A stretch of 64,000 nucleotides of DNA from Jeotgalibaca ciconiae (GCF_003955755.1 NZ_CP034465.1:1544001-1608000), one strand, 5' to 3'. Counted from the stretch's first letter, positions 35,891 to 43,501 are shown. The notes: generated from the letters alone by a model not told the origin. Translations and numbers: made by a program.

Positions 35891-36577
35891 ATGAAATCTC
35901 GTAAATGGATAAATGTTTTTGCAATTTTGTTGATTATAGTGGGAGTAGTTTTTCTAATGAGGGGATATTTCGAAAGCTTTTTAATAAAAAAAATGACGAA
36001 TGATAATCAATTCACCTCAGTGACTGTTGAAGAAGTCCAAAAGAATGAAGAAGTAGAAGGAGAGTTTGATTTTGATCAAACTACTAACTTAAATTTCGAA
36101 CATATACTTGCGGGATATCAATCGAGAGATAATCTACCGGTGATCGGCGGTTTAGGAATTCCATCGATTCAACTTCAATTACCGATTTTAAAAGGTCTTT
36201 CGGAAAGCAATCTTGTGGCGGGAGTAGGAACTATGACTCCTGACCAAAAGATGGGAACAGGAAATTATTCTTTAGCCGGACATAATTATGCACGAACAGG
36301 TATTTTATTTAGCGATATTCCCAATACATCCATAGGAGATTTAGTGTACATAACTGATTTGAAAAAAGTTTATGTATATGAAATGAATTATTTGAAAATG
36401 GTAACACCTGATCGGGTAGATTTAATAGAAGAAATTCCTGATAGAAAAATGATTACATTGATTACTTGCAGCCTTGATTTAACCATGCGATGGGTTAGCC
36501 AAGGAGACTTAGTAGAAGAAGTGGCGATTGAAAATGCGACAGATGAAATGATTGCTGCATTGGGAATGGATTCTTAA
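35891..36577 (+). CDS. srtA: Class A sortase
   Basis: The 228-residue transpeptidase has an N-terminal membrane anchor (about 8-28) and the sortase barrel with catalytic His131 (LAGHNY), Cys193 (TLITC) and Arg200 (MRWVSQG). Sortase A cleaves LPxTG-type signals and joins the protein to the cell-wall precursor. ATG 35891 lies 5 bases after GGAGG; the frame extends up to 35813 but that start lacks a ribosome-binding site. It lies near the LPYAG-bearing lyase gene with one gene between, which suggests but does not prove that the lyase is its substrate. Confidence 0.93.
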   Translation: MKSRKWINVFAILLIIVGVVFLMRGYFESFLIKKMTNDNQFTSVTVEEVQKNEEVEGEFDFDQTTNLNFEHILAGYQSRDNLPVIGGLGIPSIQLQLPILKGLSESNLVAGVGTMTPDQKMGTGNYSLAGHNYARTGILFSDIPNTSIGDLVYITDLKKVYVYEMNYLKMVTPDRVDLIEEIPDRKMITLITCSLDLTMRWVSQGDLVEEVAIENATDEMIAALGMDS

Positions 36578-36584
36578 AAATAGA

Positions 36585-36625
36585 AAAAATCGTCGAAGGA
36601 AATAGTATTCCTTCGACGATTTTTT
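36585..36625 (+). terminator. Intrinsic terminator of the sortase gene
   Basis: An 18-bp stem (AAAAAATCGTCGAAGGAA with its complement) is followed by a T-tract. Confidence 0.9.
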
Positions 36626-36640
36626 GTTACGGATTTCCTT

Positions 36641-36802
36641 TTTTGGGGTTTATCAGACAAAAGCATCCATTAATATGTGCACTTTCCTTGATAAAAACAG
36701 CTTATCAGCTAAAGTCTCGGTTCTTACAGCCTTCTTTCCTTGATAACGAACATATATCAAGGAAAGTTTGTATTTAAATGCTCGGTTTTCCCTGATAAAA
36801 TC
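36641..36802. repeat. Dispersed repeat, family K, copy B
   Basis: This stretch aligns without gaps to 25141-25302, with the same order of CTTTCCTTGATAA units and the inverted ATATATCAAGGAAAG. It lies between the sortase terminator and the end of thiE. Confidence 0.8.
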
Positions 36803-36831
36803 TAGGATTCTTCAAATATAATAAACTGGCC

Positions 36832-37458
36832 TTATCTGATGAATTGTTCTTTCAATTCTTGAGCTGCTAGAGACACATCGGGACGACTTACAATTGCTGA
36901 AACAACGGCTATCCCTTTAATTGGAATATTTTGTAAAGCGGGAATTGTTTTTTTATCGATTCCGCCAATTGCTACAACGGGAATGGGTACTGCCTCACAA
37001 ATTTCTTGTAGTTCTTCTAACGAAGTATACTGAGCATCGTTTTTGGTATTGGTAGGAAATATAGCCCCTACACCTAGATAATCTGCGCCCATTTCTACAG
37101 CAGTTAATGCTTCTTCCAAATTGCTAGCCGACACGCCCATGATTTTTTCAGGACCAATCAGCTGTCGTACGACATCGGCCGGGAGATCACTTTGGCCGAC
37201 ATGGACCCCATCTGCATCAGCAGAAAGAGCGATGTCGACTCGGTCATTGATAATGAAAGGAACACCTAATTCAGAAGTGACTTTCCGTACCCTAACGGCT
37301 ACATCATAAAAGTCACCAGAAGAAAGTTCTTTTTCACGTAGTTGAACAATGGTACATCCACCTAAAATGGCTTGTTTAACGGACTCCTCAACTGTCTCGG
37401 AAGACATCGCTTGTTGGTTTGTTATGACATATAAACTGTAATCAATATTAGATTTCAT
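36832..37458 (-). CDS. thiE: Thiamin-phosphate synthase
   Basis: The 208-residue TIM barrel joins hydroxymethylpyrimidine diphosphate and hydroxyethylthiazole phosphate to give thiamin phosphate. Family blocks are visible: TIVQLREKELSSGDF, FIINDRVDIALSADADGVHVGQSDLP, GVSASNLEEA, GADYLGVGAIFPTNTK and VVAIGGI. It is the last gene of thiD-thiM-thiE; its start overlaps the end of thiM by 11 bases. The operon is under tandem TPP riboswitches. Confidence 0.95.
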   Translation of the reverse strand: MKSNIDYSLYVITNQQAMSSETVEESVKQAILGGCTIVQLREKELSSGDFYDVAVRVRKVTSELGVPFIINDRVDIALSADADGVHVGQSDLPADVVRQLIGPEKIMGVSASNLEEALTAVEMGADYLGVGAIFPTNTKNDAQYTSLEELQEICEAVPIPVVAIGGIDKKTIPALQNIPIKGIAVVSAIVSRPDVSLAAQELKEQFIR

Positions 37459-38266
37459 AAAACAGTGCTCTCCTTGTTAACATTTCCTCATTCATTTTAC
37501 TGATTGCGTCTTGCAACGATACTCGGAAGCTGCCATTTCCTACTTCCCCAGCTTTCTCAAAAGAAAGTTCGCCTGCAACTCCCATGGTTACTAAAGCTGT
37601 AACAGTTGCTTCAAATGTTTTTTCGGCTGCTGCACCACAGTAAGAGCCAATAAGAGAAGAACACATGCAACCTGTTCCAGTAAGCTGGGATAACATGGAA
37701 TGACCATTTTCGATAGCGACGGTTCGATTACCATCTGAGACAAAGTCAACTTTCCCAGTAATTGCTACAATACAATCCAGTCGAATAGCTAAATCCTGAG
37801 CTATTTTTTGAGCATCTGTAGAATTTGTCCAATCATTTTCTGAAGCATCGACTCCTTTTGTTTCCGAATCTAAGCCAGCTAGGAATTTAATCTCGGAAAT
37901 ATTTCCACGAAGAACATTAACTTTTATTTCTTTTAGAAGTTTAGCGGCCGTTTCATTCCGAAAAGAAGAAGCGCCTGCACCTACTGGATCCAGGATAACG
38001 GGAATACCTATTTTATTTGCCATTTTTCCGGATTCAATCATGGATGCTACGGTCCTTTTATTGAGGGTTCCCATGTTCAACACTAATCCTGAAGCGATTT
38101 GAGTAATTTCTGCGGCTTCTTCTAAAGCATCAGCCATGATGGGAGATGCTCCAATCGCAAGTGTAATATTGGCACAATCGTTTACTGTCACGTAATTGGT
38201 TATGTGATGAACCAATGGACTTTGTTCCCGTACTTGATTAATTAGTTGCATATATTTTTCTACCAT
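37448..38266 (-). CDS. thiM: Hydroxyethylthiazole kinase
   Basis: The 272-residue ribokinase-like protein phosphorylates hydroxyethylthiazole in thiamin salvage. Motifs include PLVHHITNYVTVNDCAN near the N-terminus, VILDPVGAGAS, RGNISEI and the catalytic region LTGTGCMCSSLIG. Its ATG shares bases with the thiD stop (TAATG), and the GGAGG ribosome-binding site lies within the end of thiD. No thiazole synthesis genes are present, so this operon is for salvage. Confidence 0.95.
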   Translation of the reverse strand: MVEKYMQLINQVREQSPLVHHITNYVTVNDCANITLAIGASPIMADALEEAAEITQIASGLVLNMGTLNKRTVASMIESGKMANKIGIPVILDPVGAGASSFRNETAAKLLKEIKVNVLRGNISEIKFLAGLDSETKGVDASENDWTNSTDAQKIAQDLAIRLDCIVAITGKVDFVSDGNRTVAIENGHSMLSQLTGTGCMCSSLIGSYCGAAAEKTFEATVTALVTMGVAGELSFEKAGEVGNGSFRVSLQDAISKMNEEMLTRRALFYEI

Positions 38267-39078
38267 TATAGTGCCTCCTGTAATCCATTTTTATATACAT
38301 CATAGAAATGATGGGTTGGACCATTACCTTTTCCAATGTCCAAAGAATGAGTAATGGCAGTAGTGATATACGCTTTTGCTTGCTCAACGGCTTTTTGGAC
38401 AGGCAGGCCATTGGCAAGGTTGGCCGCAATCGCCGAAGAGTAAGTACAACCTGTCCCGTGAGTGTTTTTTGTTTGAATTCTTGGTGAACTGAAATAGTAA
38501 AAATCAGTACCATCAAATAGAATATCAGTCGCTTCGTTTGTATTTTCGCTGTGTCCGCCTTTCATTAATACAGATTGACATCCCATTTCGTGAATAATTT
38601 CGGCAGCTTTTTTGATATCTTCTTCATTGCGGATTTCAAAACCCGCCATTTTTTCTGCTTCAGGAATATTAGGAGTCACCATATCTGCTAGTGGGATTAC
38701 ATCGGCAATCAATGTATCGATGGAATCTGGATCCATTAATGCAGCCCCGTTTTTAGCATACATAACAGGATCGATGACGATATTCGACGGCTGCCATTCT
38801 TTTAATTTTTTCGCAACTGCCAGCATGCCTTCTCGACAAGCCAGCATCCCAATTTTAACTGCTTCGGGCGGAAGGTCTTCAAATACAGCCTCAATCTGTT
38901 TCTCAATGATGTCTGGTTTTACATCTTGTGTTTCAATTACACGAAAGGTGTTCTCAGCAACCACTGAGGTAATGACAGACATTCCAAAAACGCCATGCGC
39001 AGAGAACGTTTTTAAATCAGCCTGAATACCAGCTCCTCCGCTACAATCTGATCCAGCAATACTTAATACTTTCTTCAT
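38266..39078 (-). CDS. thiD: Hydroxymethylpyrimidine / phosphomethylpyrimidine kinase
   Basis: The 270-residue ribokinase-like protein phosphorylates HMP twice. It opens with SIAGSDCSGGAGIQADLKTF, the family signature, and has DPVMYAKNGAAL, TPNIPEAEKMAG, LMKGGHS and the catalytic THGTGCTYSSAIAA. It is the first gene after the tandem TPP riboswitch leader and is translationally coupled to thiM. Confidence 0.95.
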   Translation of the reverse strand: MKKVLSIAGSDCSGGAGIQADLKTFSAHGVFGMSVITSVVAENTFRVIETQDVKPDIIEKQIEAVFEDLPPEAVKIGMLACREGMLAVAKKLKEWQPSNIVIDPVMYAKNGAALMDPDSIDTLIADVIPLADMVTPNIPEAEKMAGFEIRNEEDIKKAAEIIHEMGCQSVLMKGGHSENTNEATDILFDGTDFYYFSSPRIQTKNTHGTGCTYSSAIAANLANGLPVQKAVEQAKAYITTAITHSLDIGKGNGPTHHFYDVYKNGLQEAL

Positions 39079-39117
39079 GATATAACCTCCGATATTTTTT
39101 GGTCATATACGCAAAAG

Positions 39118-39143
39118 GAGCGCTTTCTGAAAGAAAGCACCCC
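39118..39143 (-). terminator. Riboswitch-linked terminator, promoter-distal TPP aptamer
   Basis: On the minus strand GGGGTGCTTTCT, loop, AGAAAGCGCTCC is followed by TTTT. It lies between the second aptamer and thiD and is the likely off-state hairpin. Confidence 0.75.
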
Positions 39144-39162
39144 TAATAATCCCTTGGATGAC

Positions 39163-39242
39163 TTGCTTCCCTACGTCGGTCTTAACCAACAGGTTCAAAG
39201 GGTCAGGTTTTAACCTTCTCAACGCCGAAACGTCCCCCCGCA
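39163..39242 (-). ncRNA. TPP riboswitch, promoter-distal copy
   Basis: On the minus strand the sequence carries the thi-box core CTGACCCTTTGAACCTG, then GGTTAAGACCGACGTAGGGAAG, and starts with GGGGGGACG. These match the conserved thiamin pyrophosphate aptamer (CTGAGA-like and ACCCGTGAACCTGATCTGG...GCGTAGGGAAG elements). It lies directly upstream of thiD. Confidence 0.93.
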
Positions 39243-39275
39243 ACATACTCGATTCAATTGTTGTATAAAAATAGA

Positions 39276-39303
39276 AAAAGTCTTCCCTAAAAAAGGAAGA
39301 CTT
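39276..39303 (-). terminator. Riboswitch-linked terminator between the two TPP aptamers
   Basis: On the minus strand AAGTCTTCC, a T-rich loop and GGGAAGACTT are followed by TTTTC and a further T-rich run. It is the off-state hairpin of the promoter-proximal aptamer. Confidence 0.75.
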
Positions 39304-39321
39304 CAAACAATATCGTAGTTT

Positions 39322-39402
39322 GACTGCTCCCTACGTCGGTCTTAACCAACAGGTTCAAAGGGTCAGGTTTTAACCTTCTCAACGCTAAGCGTCCCCCTGC
39401 AT
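39322..39402 (-). ncRNA. TPP riboswitch, promoter-proximal copy
   Basis: This is a second aptamer with the same core (CTGACCCTTTGAACCTG...GACCGACGTAGGGAGC on minus) and nearly the same sequence as the copy at 39163-39242, which suggests a local duplication. It is read first from the promoter at 39414-39442. Confidence 0.92.
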
Positions 39403-39413
39403 ATATTATCTAC

Positions 39414-39442
39414 ATAGTAACGTACTCTATTGCTTTTATCAA
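39414..39442 (-). promoter_or_regulatory. Sigma-A promoter of the thi leader
   Basis: On the minus strand TTGATA, a 17-base spacer and TACTAT form a good sigma-A promoter. The start point would lie just before the first TPP aptamer. Confidence 0.75.
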
Positions 39443-39495
39443 TCGGCTTATTGATTCTTTAAGCGAAAGGGTAGTAAGCAAGAGATAATAAGGCT

Positions 39496-39945
39496 TTATA
39501 AACGTTTAAATTTTTGAGTAAAAGCTTGGTAAAGAAGAATTCCAACAGTTGCTCCAGAACTATCAATCAGGACATCTTGTAAACTTGGGCCGCGGCCAGG
39601 TACAAAAGATTGATGAAATTCATCACTCATAGCGTAAAGTGCACAAATAAGTAAAGAAAAACCAAATTGTTTTATGCCGGACACTCCATTTAGACGTAAG
39701 GCATTAGATGTTAAGATTCCAAGAATGAGATACACACTAAAATGGGCGCCTTTACGAATCAGGAGATGAAGAAAGGACTGATTAACTTCGATAGTAGGTA
39801 AGAGAAAATTTATGACTTTCATGATAAAAATTAAAATACTTCCGCTCAAATTTCCAGAATCGGTAGCTTGTTGAGCAGAAAAAGAAAAAATTACTGCCAT
39901 CCAAGCAATAACCATTCCCCAGCTAAACCATTTTTTCAGTTGCAT
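39496..39945 (-). CDS. VanZ-like membrane protein
   Basis: The 149-residue protein has four hydrophobic helices and the VanZ-family motifs FSFSAQQATDSG, RKGAHFSVYLILGIL and DEFHQSFVPGRGPSLQDVLIDSSGA. The family takes its name from a teicoplanin-resistance protein, but most members are housekeeping membrane proteins of unknown activity. I take ATG 39945, which follows AAAGGAG; the in-frame start at 39972 has no ribosome-binding site. It is a single gene, divergent from the thioredoxin-like gene. Confidence 0.85.
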   Translation of the reverse strand: MQLKKWFSWGMVIAWMAVIFSFSAQQATDSGNLSGSILIFIMKVINFLLPTIEVNQSFLHLLIRKGAHFSVYLILGILTSNALRLNGVSGIKQFGFSLLICALYAMSDEFHQSFVPGRGPSLQDVLIDSSGATVGILLYQAFTQKFKRL

Positions 39946-39990
39946 TATGATTACTCCTTTAGAAACTGTCATCTCTCCTATTATATATCA

Positions 39991-39999
39991 TGTTATAAT
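39991..39999 (+). promoter_or_regulatory. Extended -10 promoter of the thioredoxin-like gene
   Basis: TGTTATAAT is a perfect extended -10 about 38 bases before the ATG. No clear -35 was found. Confidence 0.55.
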
Positions 40000-40036
40000 G
40001 GAAGAGTAGAATATTGGAAAGGAAAGTGAATGCAAA

Positions 40037-40366
40037 ATGATATCCTATAAAGAAGCAAAAACAATGGAAGAAGTACAAAGTTTTATAAAGAACCATCATT
40101 TTGCGCTTGTTTATATTTCCCGTATTAATTGTAGTGTCTGCCATGCCGTGCTTCCGCAAGTGCAAAATCTTTTAGCAGATTTTCCTGAAATTCAAATGAT
40201 AAAAGCAGACGCTGATCAAATTCCTACTGTAGCCGGTGAATTCAGTGTATTTACGGTCCCTGCTATCCTTCTTTTCGTAAATGGAAAAGAAATGATACGC
40301 AAAGCTCGTTTTGTAGTTATGGGTGAATTAGAACATCAATTAAGACAAATCGTTACAAATTATTAA
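40037..40366 (+). CDS. Thioredoxin-like protein with CSVC active site
   Basis: The 109-residue protein has a thioredoxin fold with a redox motif INCSVCHAVLP (Cys32 and Cys35), the cis-Pro loop FTVPAI and the end strand with FVNGKE. The CSVC dipeptide differs from the usual CGPC, and the protein is of the length of YtpP-like thioredoxins. It is a cytoplasmic dithiol protein, probably a reductant or thiol-repair factor. GGAAAGGAAAG precedes ATG 40037. It is followed 16 bases later by a small gene of unknown function. Confidence 0.82.
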   Translation: MISYKEAKTMEEVQSFIKNHHFALVYISRINCSVCHAVLPQVQNLLADFPEIQMIKADADQIPTVAGEFSVFTVPAILLFVNGKEMIRKARFVVMGELEHQLRQIVTNY

Positions 40367-40382
40367 AATAAGTGGAGGATTT

Positions 40383-40646
40383 ATGACAAAGAAATATTTA
40401 GTTGCGAAAACATTTAAGAAGAAAGGCAGTGCAGCGATTTTATTGGAGCAGGTATCGGATTTTCTATCCTATATTCCTGAACTAGAAGGAATGTTTAAGC
40501 GAAATGCCGAATTTCTGATTATAAGCAAAGAAGATGAGTTAGAGTTGGATGAGGCATGGCCAGAATACGCACCTTTTCAGCTAGAAGAAAATAAACAGGA
40601 TTTTGAAAAAGCTTTAAAAGAAAAAACGAGCCGGGAGAAAAAGTGA
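40383..40646 (+). CDS. Small protein of unknown function
   Basis: An 87-residue, highly charged protein with a basic start (MTKKYLVAKTFKKKG), a short hydrophobic middle and a long charged C-terminal helix (KQDFEKALKEKTSREKK). I do not recognise the family. It has a proper AGTGGAGG ribosome-binding site and lies between the thioredoxin-like gene and maf, touching the latter (stop at 40646, next ATG at 40647), so it is a real operon member. Nothing in it suggests an enzyme. Confidence 0.65.
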   Translation: MTKKYLVAKTFKKKGSAAILLEQVSDFLSYIPELEGMFKRNAEFLIISKEDELELDEAWPEYAPFQLEENKQDFEKALKEKTSREKK

Positions 40647-41252
40647 ATGAAGCAATCGATTGTTTTAGCCAGCCAATCTCCGCGCCGCAAAGAATGGTTA
40701 TCACTTTGTGTCAGCGATTTTTCTGTTATTTCAGCGGATATTGATGAAAAGTCCATCGAGAAGCAAATACTAAAAACGAACAACGAAGAGCCTTTTCTTC
40801 TAACTGCAAGTCGTTTAGTAGAAATGTTGGCAGCTGAGAAAGCCCGTGTAATTTTCAAAAAACAACCGATGAGTATTGTCATTGGAGCCGATACAGTGGT
40901 CGTGCATGAAAACCGTATTTTAGGTAAACCTCTCGATGAATCACAAGCATATGAAATGCTTCGTTCCTACGCAGGGAAAACTCATTCCGTTGTTACGGGA
41001 GTGAGTATCAAAAACTCGGAAAAGGAAATAACTTTTTCAGTCGAAAGCAAAGTGACGTTTTGGGATTGGAACAAACAGATGGAACAAGAAGTTTTTGATT
41101 ATATTAAAACGGGAAATCCCATGGATAAAGCAGGAGCGTATGGTATCCAAGAGATGCCTAGTTTATGGGTCAAAGAGATTTCTGGTGATTATCCTAATAT
41201 TGTTGGATTGCCAATCTCTTATGTAAACCGAGCGCTTTATGAATTTGAGTAA
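40647..41252 (+). CDS. maf: Maf-type nucleoside triphosphate pyrophosphatase
   Basis: The 201-residue protein carries the Maf blocks ASQSPRRKEWLSL at the N-terminus, VIGADTVVVHENRILGKPLD, YAGKTHSVVTGV and KAGAYGIQEM. Maf proteins hydrolyse dTTP/UTP and modified nucleotides to the monophosphates and act in housecleaning or septum control. The product lies in a three-gene operon after the thioredoxin-like and small charged protein genes. A strong terminator follows. Confidence 0.95.
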   Translation: MKQSIVLASQSPRRKEWLSLCVSDFSVISADIDEKSIEKQILKTNNEEPFLLTASRLVEMLAAEKARVIFKKQPMSIVIGADTVVVHENRILGKPLDESQAYEMLRSYAGKTHSVVTGVSIKNSEKEITFSVESKVTFWDWNKQMEQEVFDYIKTGNPMDKAGAYGIQEMPSLWVKEISGDYPNIVGLPISYVNRALYEFE

Positions 41253-41253
41253 G

Positions 41254-41301
41254 AAAAAGAAGCCAAAGAGCGTGATGAGTAGCGCGCTTTGGCTTCTTTT
41301 T
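41254..41301. terminator. Bidirectional intrinsic terminator
   Basis: The stem AAAAAGAAGCCAAAG...GCG pairs with CGCGCTTTGGCTTCTTTTT. It lies between maf and the convergent MFS gene. Confidence 0.88.
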
Positions 41302-41327
41302 GAAAAGTATGTATAGAAGTTTTTGAC

Positions 41328-42515
41328 TCAAGAAGCTTTGGCTTTTTGGTCGCGGTCATATAGAAAAACACAAAGAATCATAAGGCCTAGAGCTACTCCG
41401 ATTGCTGCCATTCCATAGAAAATTCCGAATTGATCAGATAAAGCTCCCGTTATTGTTGGCATCACAATGGATCCGATACCACCTAATACCAGTAAAATTC
41501 CCATAGCCATGGGGTAATCTTTGATAAATCCACCGGTAGCTGCAATCGTAGTTGGATAAATACCCGCCATAGAAAGCCCAAGCCCGAGAATAGCAAATGT
41601 AATCATCATTTGATTTCTTGAAGCTAATAAAACAACGAAGAATAGGGTAGTTGTTAATGTTAAAGCATATAGTACGTAGATTCTTGGAAAACGATCACCT
41701 ATAGCGGAAACTGCTAAACGCCCTAGCAATACACCAACCCACAAGAGGGATGCCAAGAATTGAGAGTACCCAATCGTGAGAATTCCCGAATCCACAAAAT
41801 ATTTAACAAGCCAGCCATTAATGGTTGATTCCCCACAAAGATAGAAAAATAGCGTACCAGCTAAAATCCAGAAAGTCTTTTTCTTCATAAAATCATAGGA
41901 AACTACTTTTTTCTTTCTTTCAACAGGTTCTTCAGGCATTTTCATGCGGGAGAAAAAGAAGATAGAGAGTGCTGTAAGAATAATAATAACCACCCCAGCT
42001 AGACGCCAGCCATTTACGCCGATTAGGTGAACAGCTCCAATGACTAAGTAAGGAGCCAACAAAGCACCAATTGCAAAAATACTATGCAAGAAACTCAAAG
42101 CTGCAGAACTACTATTAGAAATTTCATTTACAATGGAGTTGTTAAAGTTTGAAATACTTCCACGACTCAAACCTGTAAAGAAGAAAGACAGGATAAGTAA
42201 GAAGGGATTTCCGGTCGTAATCATCAGTAAAAATCCAGCTGTTACAAAACTACTTAAAAAGATAATGGCTTTTTTTCTGCCCAAATAAATAGGGAGAATT
42301 CCAGCAATGAAACTAGCTAGTAAATTTCCAACATAGTGAGAAGATAACAAGGAACCACTTACTGTGTCACTTAAATTATAAGCTTCACTGATGTAAGGTA
42401 AAAGGGAGCCCATAATCATTCCGTATAAACCGTTTACAGCGAATACATAATAAACGCATTTCATGATATATTTCTCGTCAGCATTCAAACGTGTATAAAA
42501 TGATTCATTTTTCAA
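41328..42515 (-). CDS. MFS transporter
   Basis: The 395-residue protein has 12 hydrophobic segments and the MFS loop motif GILPIYLGRKKAIIF between helices 2 and 3, with a related motif in the second half (GRLAVSAIGDRFPRIY). It resembles fucose permease-like sugar MFS carriers, but the substrate is not clear. It starts with TTG at 42515, 8 bases after GGAGG. The gene has its own sigma-A promoter and a possible operator downstream of it (42552-42568), and no linked enzyme gene. Confidence 0.85.
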   Translation of the reverse strand: MKNESFYTRLNADEKYIMKCVYYVFAVNGLYGMIMGSLLPYISEAYNLSDTVSGSLLSSHYVGNLLASFIAGILPIYLGRKKAIIFLSSFVTAGFLLMITTGNPFLLILSFFFTGLSRGSISNFNNSIVNEISNSSSAALSFLHSIFAIGALLAPYLVIGAVHLIGVNGWRLAGVVIIILTALSIFFFSRMKMPEEPVERKKKVVSYDFMKKKTFWILAGTLFFYLCGESTINGWLVKYFVDSGILTIGYSQFLASLLWVGVLLGRLAVSAIGDRFPRIYVLYALTLTTTLFFVVLLASRNQMMITFAILGLGLSMAGIYPTTIAATGGFIKDYPMAMGILLVLGGIGSIVMPTITGALSDQFGIFYGMAAIGVALGLMILCVFLYDRDQKAKAS

Positions 42516-42551
42516 AGTTATTCCTCCATTTTTTTATAAATAAGAAATGCA

Positions 42552-42568
42552 GTTTCTTTATAAGAAAC
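42552..42568. promoter_or_regulatory. Palindromic operator candidate
   Basis: GTTTCTT-TAT-AAGAAAC is a perfect 7+3+7 inverted repeat just downstream of the -10 of the MFS gene promoter, a normal place for a repressor site. Confidence 0.5.
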
Positions 42569-42575
42569 AACTTCT

Positions 42576-42604
42576 ATTATACGATACAAAGCGTTTTTCT
42601 TCAA
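42576..42604 (-). promoter_or_regulatory. Sigma-A promoter of the MFS gene
   Basis: On the minus strand TTGAAG, a 17-base spacer and TATAAT. The spacer contains AAAACGCTTT, a partial cre-like core. Confidence 0.75.
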
Positions 42605-42654
42605 TAGTATTAAAAGAAAGAAGAGCTGGATTATGTTTCTTACTTAAATGAATA

Positions 42655-42704
42655 AAAGTCACTGATTCCCTTACTATAGGTCAGTCAGTGACTTTTATTT
42701 TGTT
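42655..42704 (-). terminator. Intrinsic terminator of the histidine phosphatase gene
   Basis: The stem AATAAAAGTCACTGA pairs with TCAGTGACTTTTATT; on minus it follows directly on the stop of the gene at 42705 and ends in a T-rich tract. Confidence 0.8.
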
Positions 42705-43331
42705 TTATTCGTTTAAATGGTCGATATAATTCCATGAATCCAATGAAAATGTATCGCCATCTCTGATTAAACGAGTAATGCTTGTATTTGCCATGGGAGT
42801 TTGAGAACGGATATCTTTTAGATCATATCCTGCTAGTGATAATACTGTTGATGTTAAGGTAATGCTGTGGCCGACAAATAGTAAATCAGAATCTGGATAT
42901 TTTTTAGCATGGTGTAGGATCGATTTTGTTCCTCTTGTAATCAAACTTGTGTATGTCTCTCCTTCAAAAGAAGAGGGATCATAGAGGTGTGGTTCATTTC
43001 TTAAATGATAAAAGATTTCTTGATACTTTTCTGCTAAATCTGGGATATATAACCCTTCCCATTTCCCATAACCAAATTCTTTTAACAATGAATCTTCTTC
43101 TAATGGAATGGCTTGCTTAAATTGGCTTCGAATTAAACGAGCTGTATGCAGCGCTCGTAACTGAGGGCTGCTAATGATATGAGAAATAGCTTTATCGCTT
43201 AAATATTTTCCTGTCTTGATGGCATCTTCTTTACTCTGTTCAAGTAAAGGAGAATCGATATCACCTCCTTGAACATGATCTGCTGCATTCAATTCTGTTT
43301 GACCGTGACGAACAAAGTATAAACGTTGCAT
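42705..43331 (-). CDS. Histidine phosphatase family protein
   Basis: The 208-residue protein begins with MQRLYFVRHGQTELN, the RHG motif of the phosphoglycerate mutase-like phosphatases, with the nucleophile His in position. Further blocks are ISSPQLRALHTARLI, LKEFGYGKWEG (catalytic Glu/acid region) and LFVGHSITL (second His). The substrate of such small cytoplasmic phosphatases is usually a sugar phosphate or nucleotide. ATG 43331 follows AAGGTGG; a GTG three codons upstream is less well placed. It is divergent from the MurNAc operon. Confidence 0.87.
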   Translation of the reverse strand: MQRLYFVRHGQTELNAADHVQGGDIDSPLLEQSKEDAIKTGKYLSDKAISHIISSPQLRALHTARLIRSQFKQAIPLEEDSLLKEFGYGKWEGLYIPDLAEKYQEIFYHLRNEPHLYDPSSFEGETYTSLITRGTKSILHHAKKYPDSDLLFVGHSITLTSTVLSLAGYDLKDIRSQTPMANTSITRLIRDGDTFSLDSWNYIDHLNE

Positions 43332-43434
43332 AATAACCACCTTAAAATTTTATTTTACAAAAAATGAAAAAAATCCCAAAAATAATCTCTTTTTTATTTT
43401 CATACATACAAAACGGATTAATTTAAACGTTTAA

Positions 43435-43453
43435 CTTGAAATATAATTTCAAG
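43435..43453. promoter_or_regulatory. Palindromic operator candidate for the MurNAc operon
   Basis: CTTGAAAT-ATA-ATTTCAAG is a perfect 8+3+8 inverted repeat that overlaps the -35 element. The operon encodes an RpiR-type regulator (murR), the natural candidate to bind it. Confidence 0.6.
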
Positions 43454-43463
43454 TTGTTATAAT
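43436..43463 (+). promoter_or_regulatory. Sigma-A promoter of the MurNAc operon
   Basis: TTGAAA (43436-43441), a 16-base spacer and TATAAT (43458-43463) lie about 40 bases before the mupG start. Confidence 0.8.
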
Positions 43464-43472
43464 GAAAGTGAA

Positions 43473-43486
43473 ATAAAACGTTTTCA
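43473..43486 (+). promoter_or_regulatory. Candidate cre (CcpA) site
   Basis: ATAAAACGTTTTCA matches the cre consensus with two mismatches and lies at or just after the expected transcription start, a position suited to roadblock repression. Confidence 0.45.
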
Positions 43487-43501
43487 AGGAGGAGGGCTTG
43501 T

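Noticed and set aside
39103-39306. 67-codon minus-strand frame upstream of thiD
   Set aside because: It lies on the distal TPP aptamer and both terminator hairpins; no coding signal.
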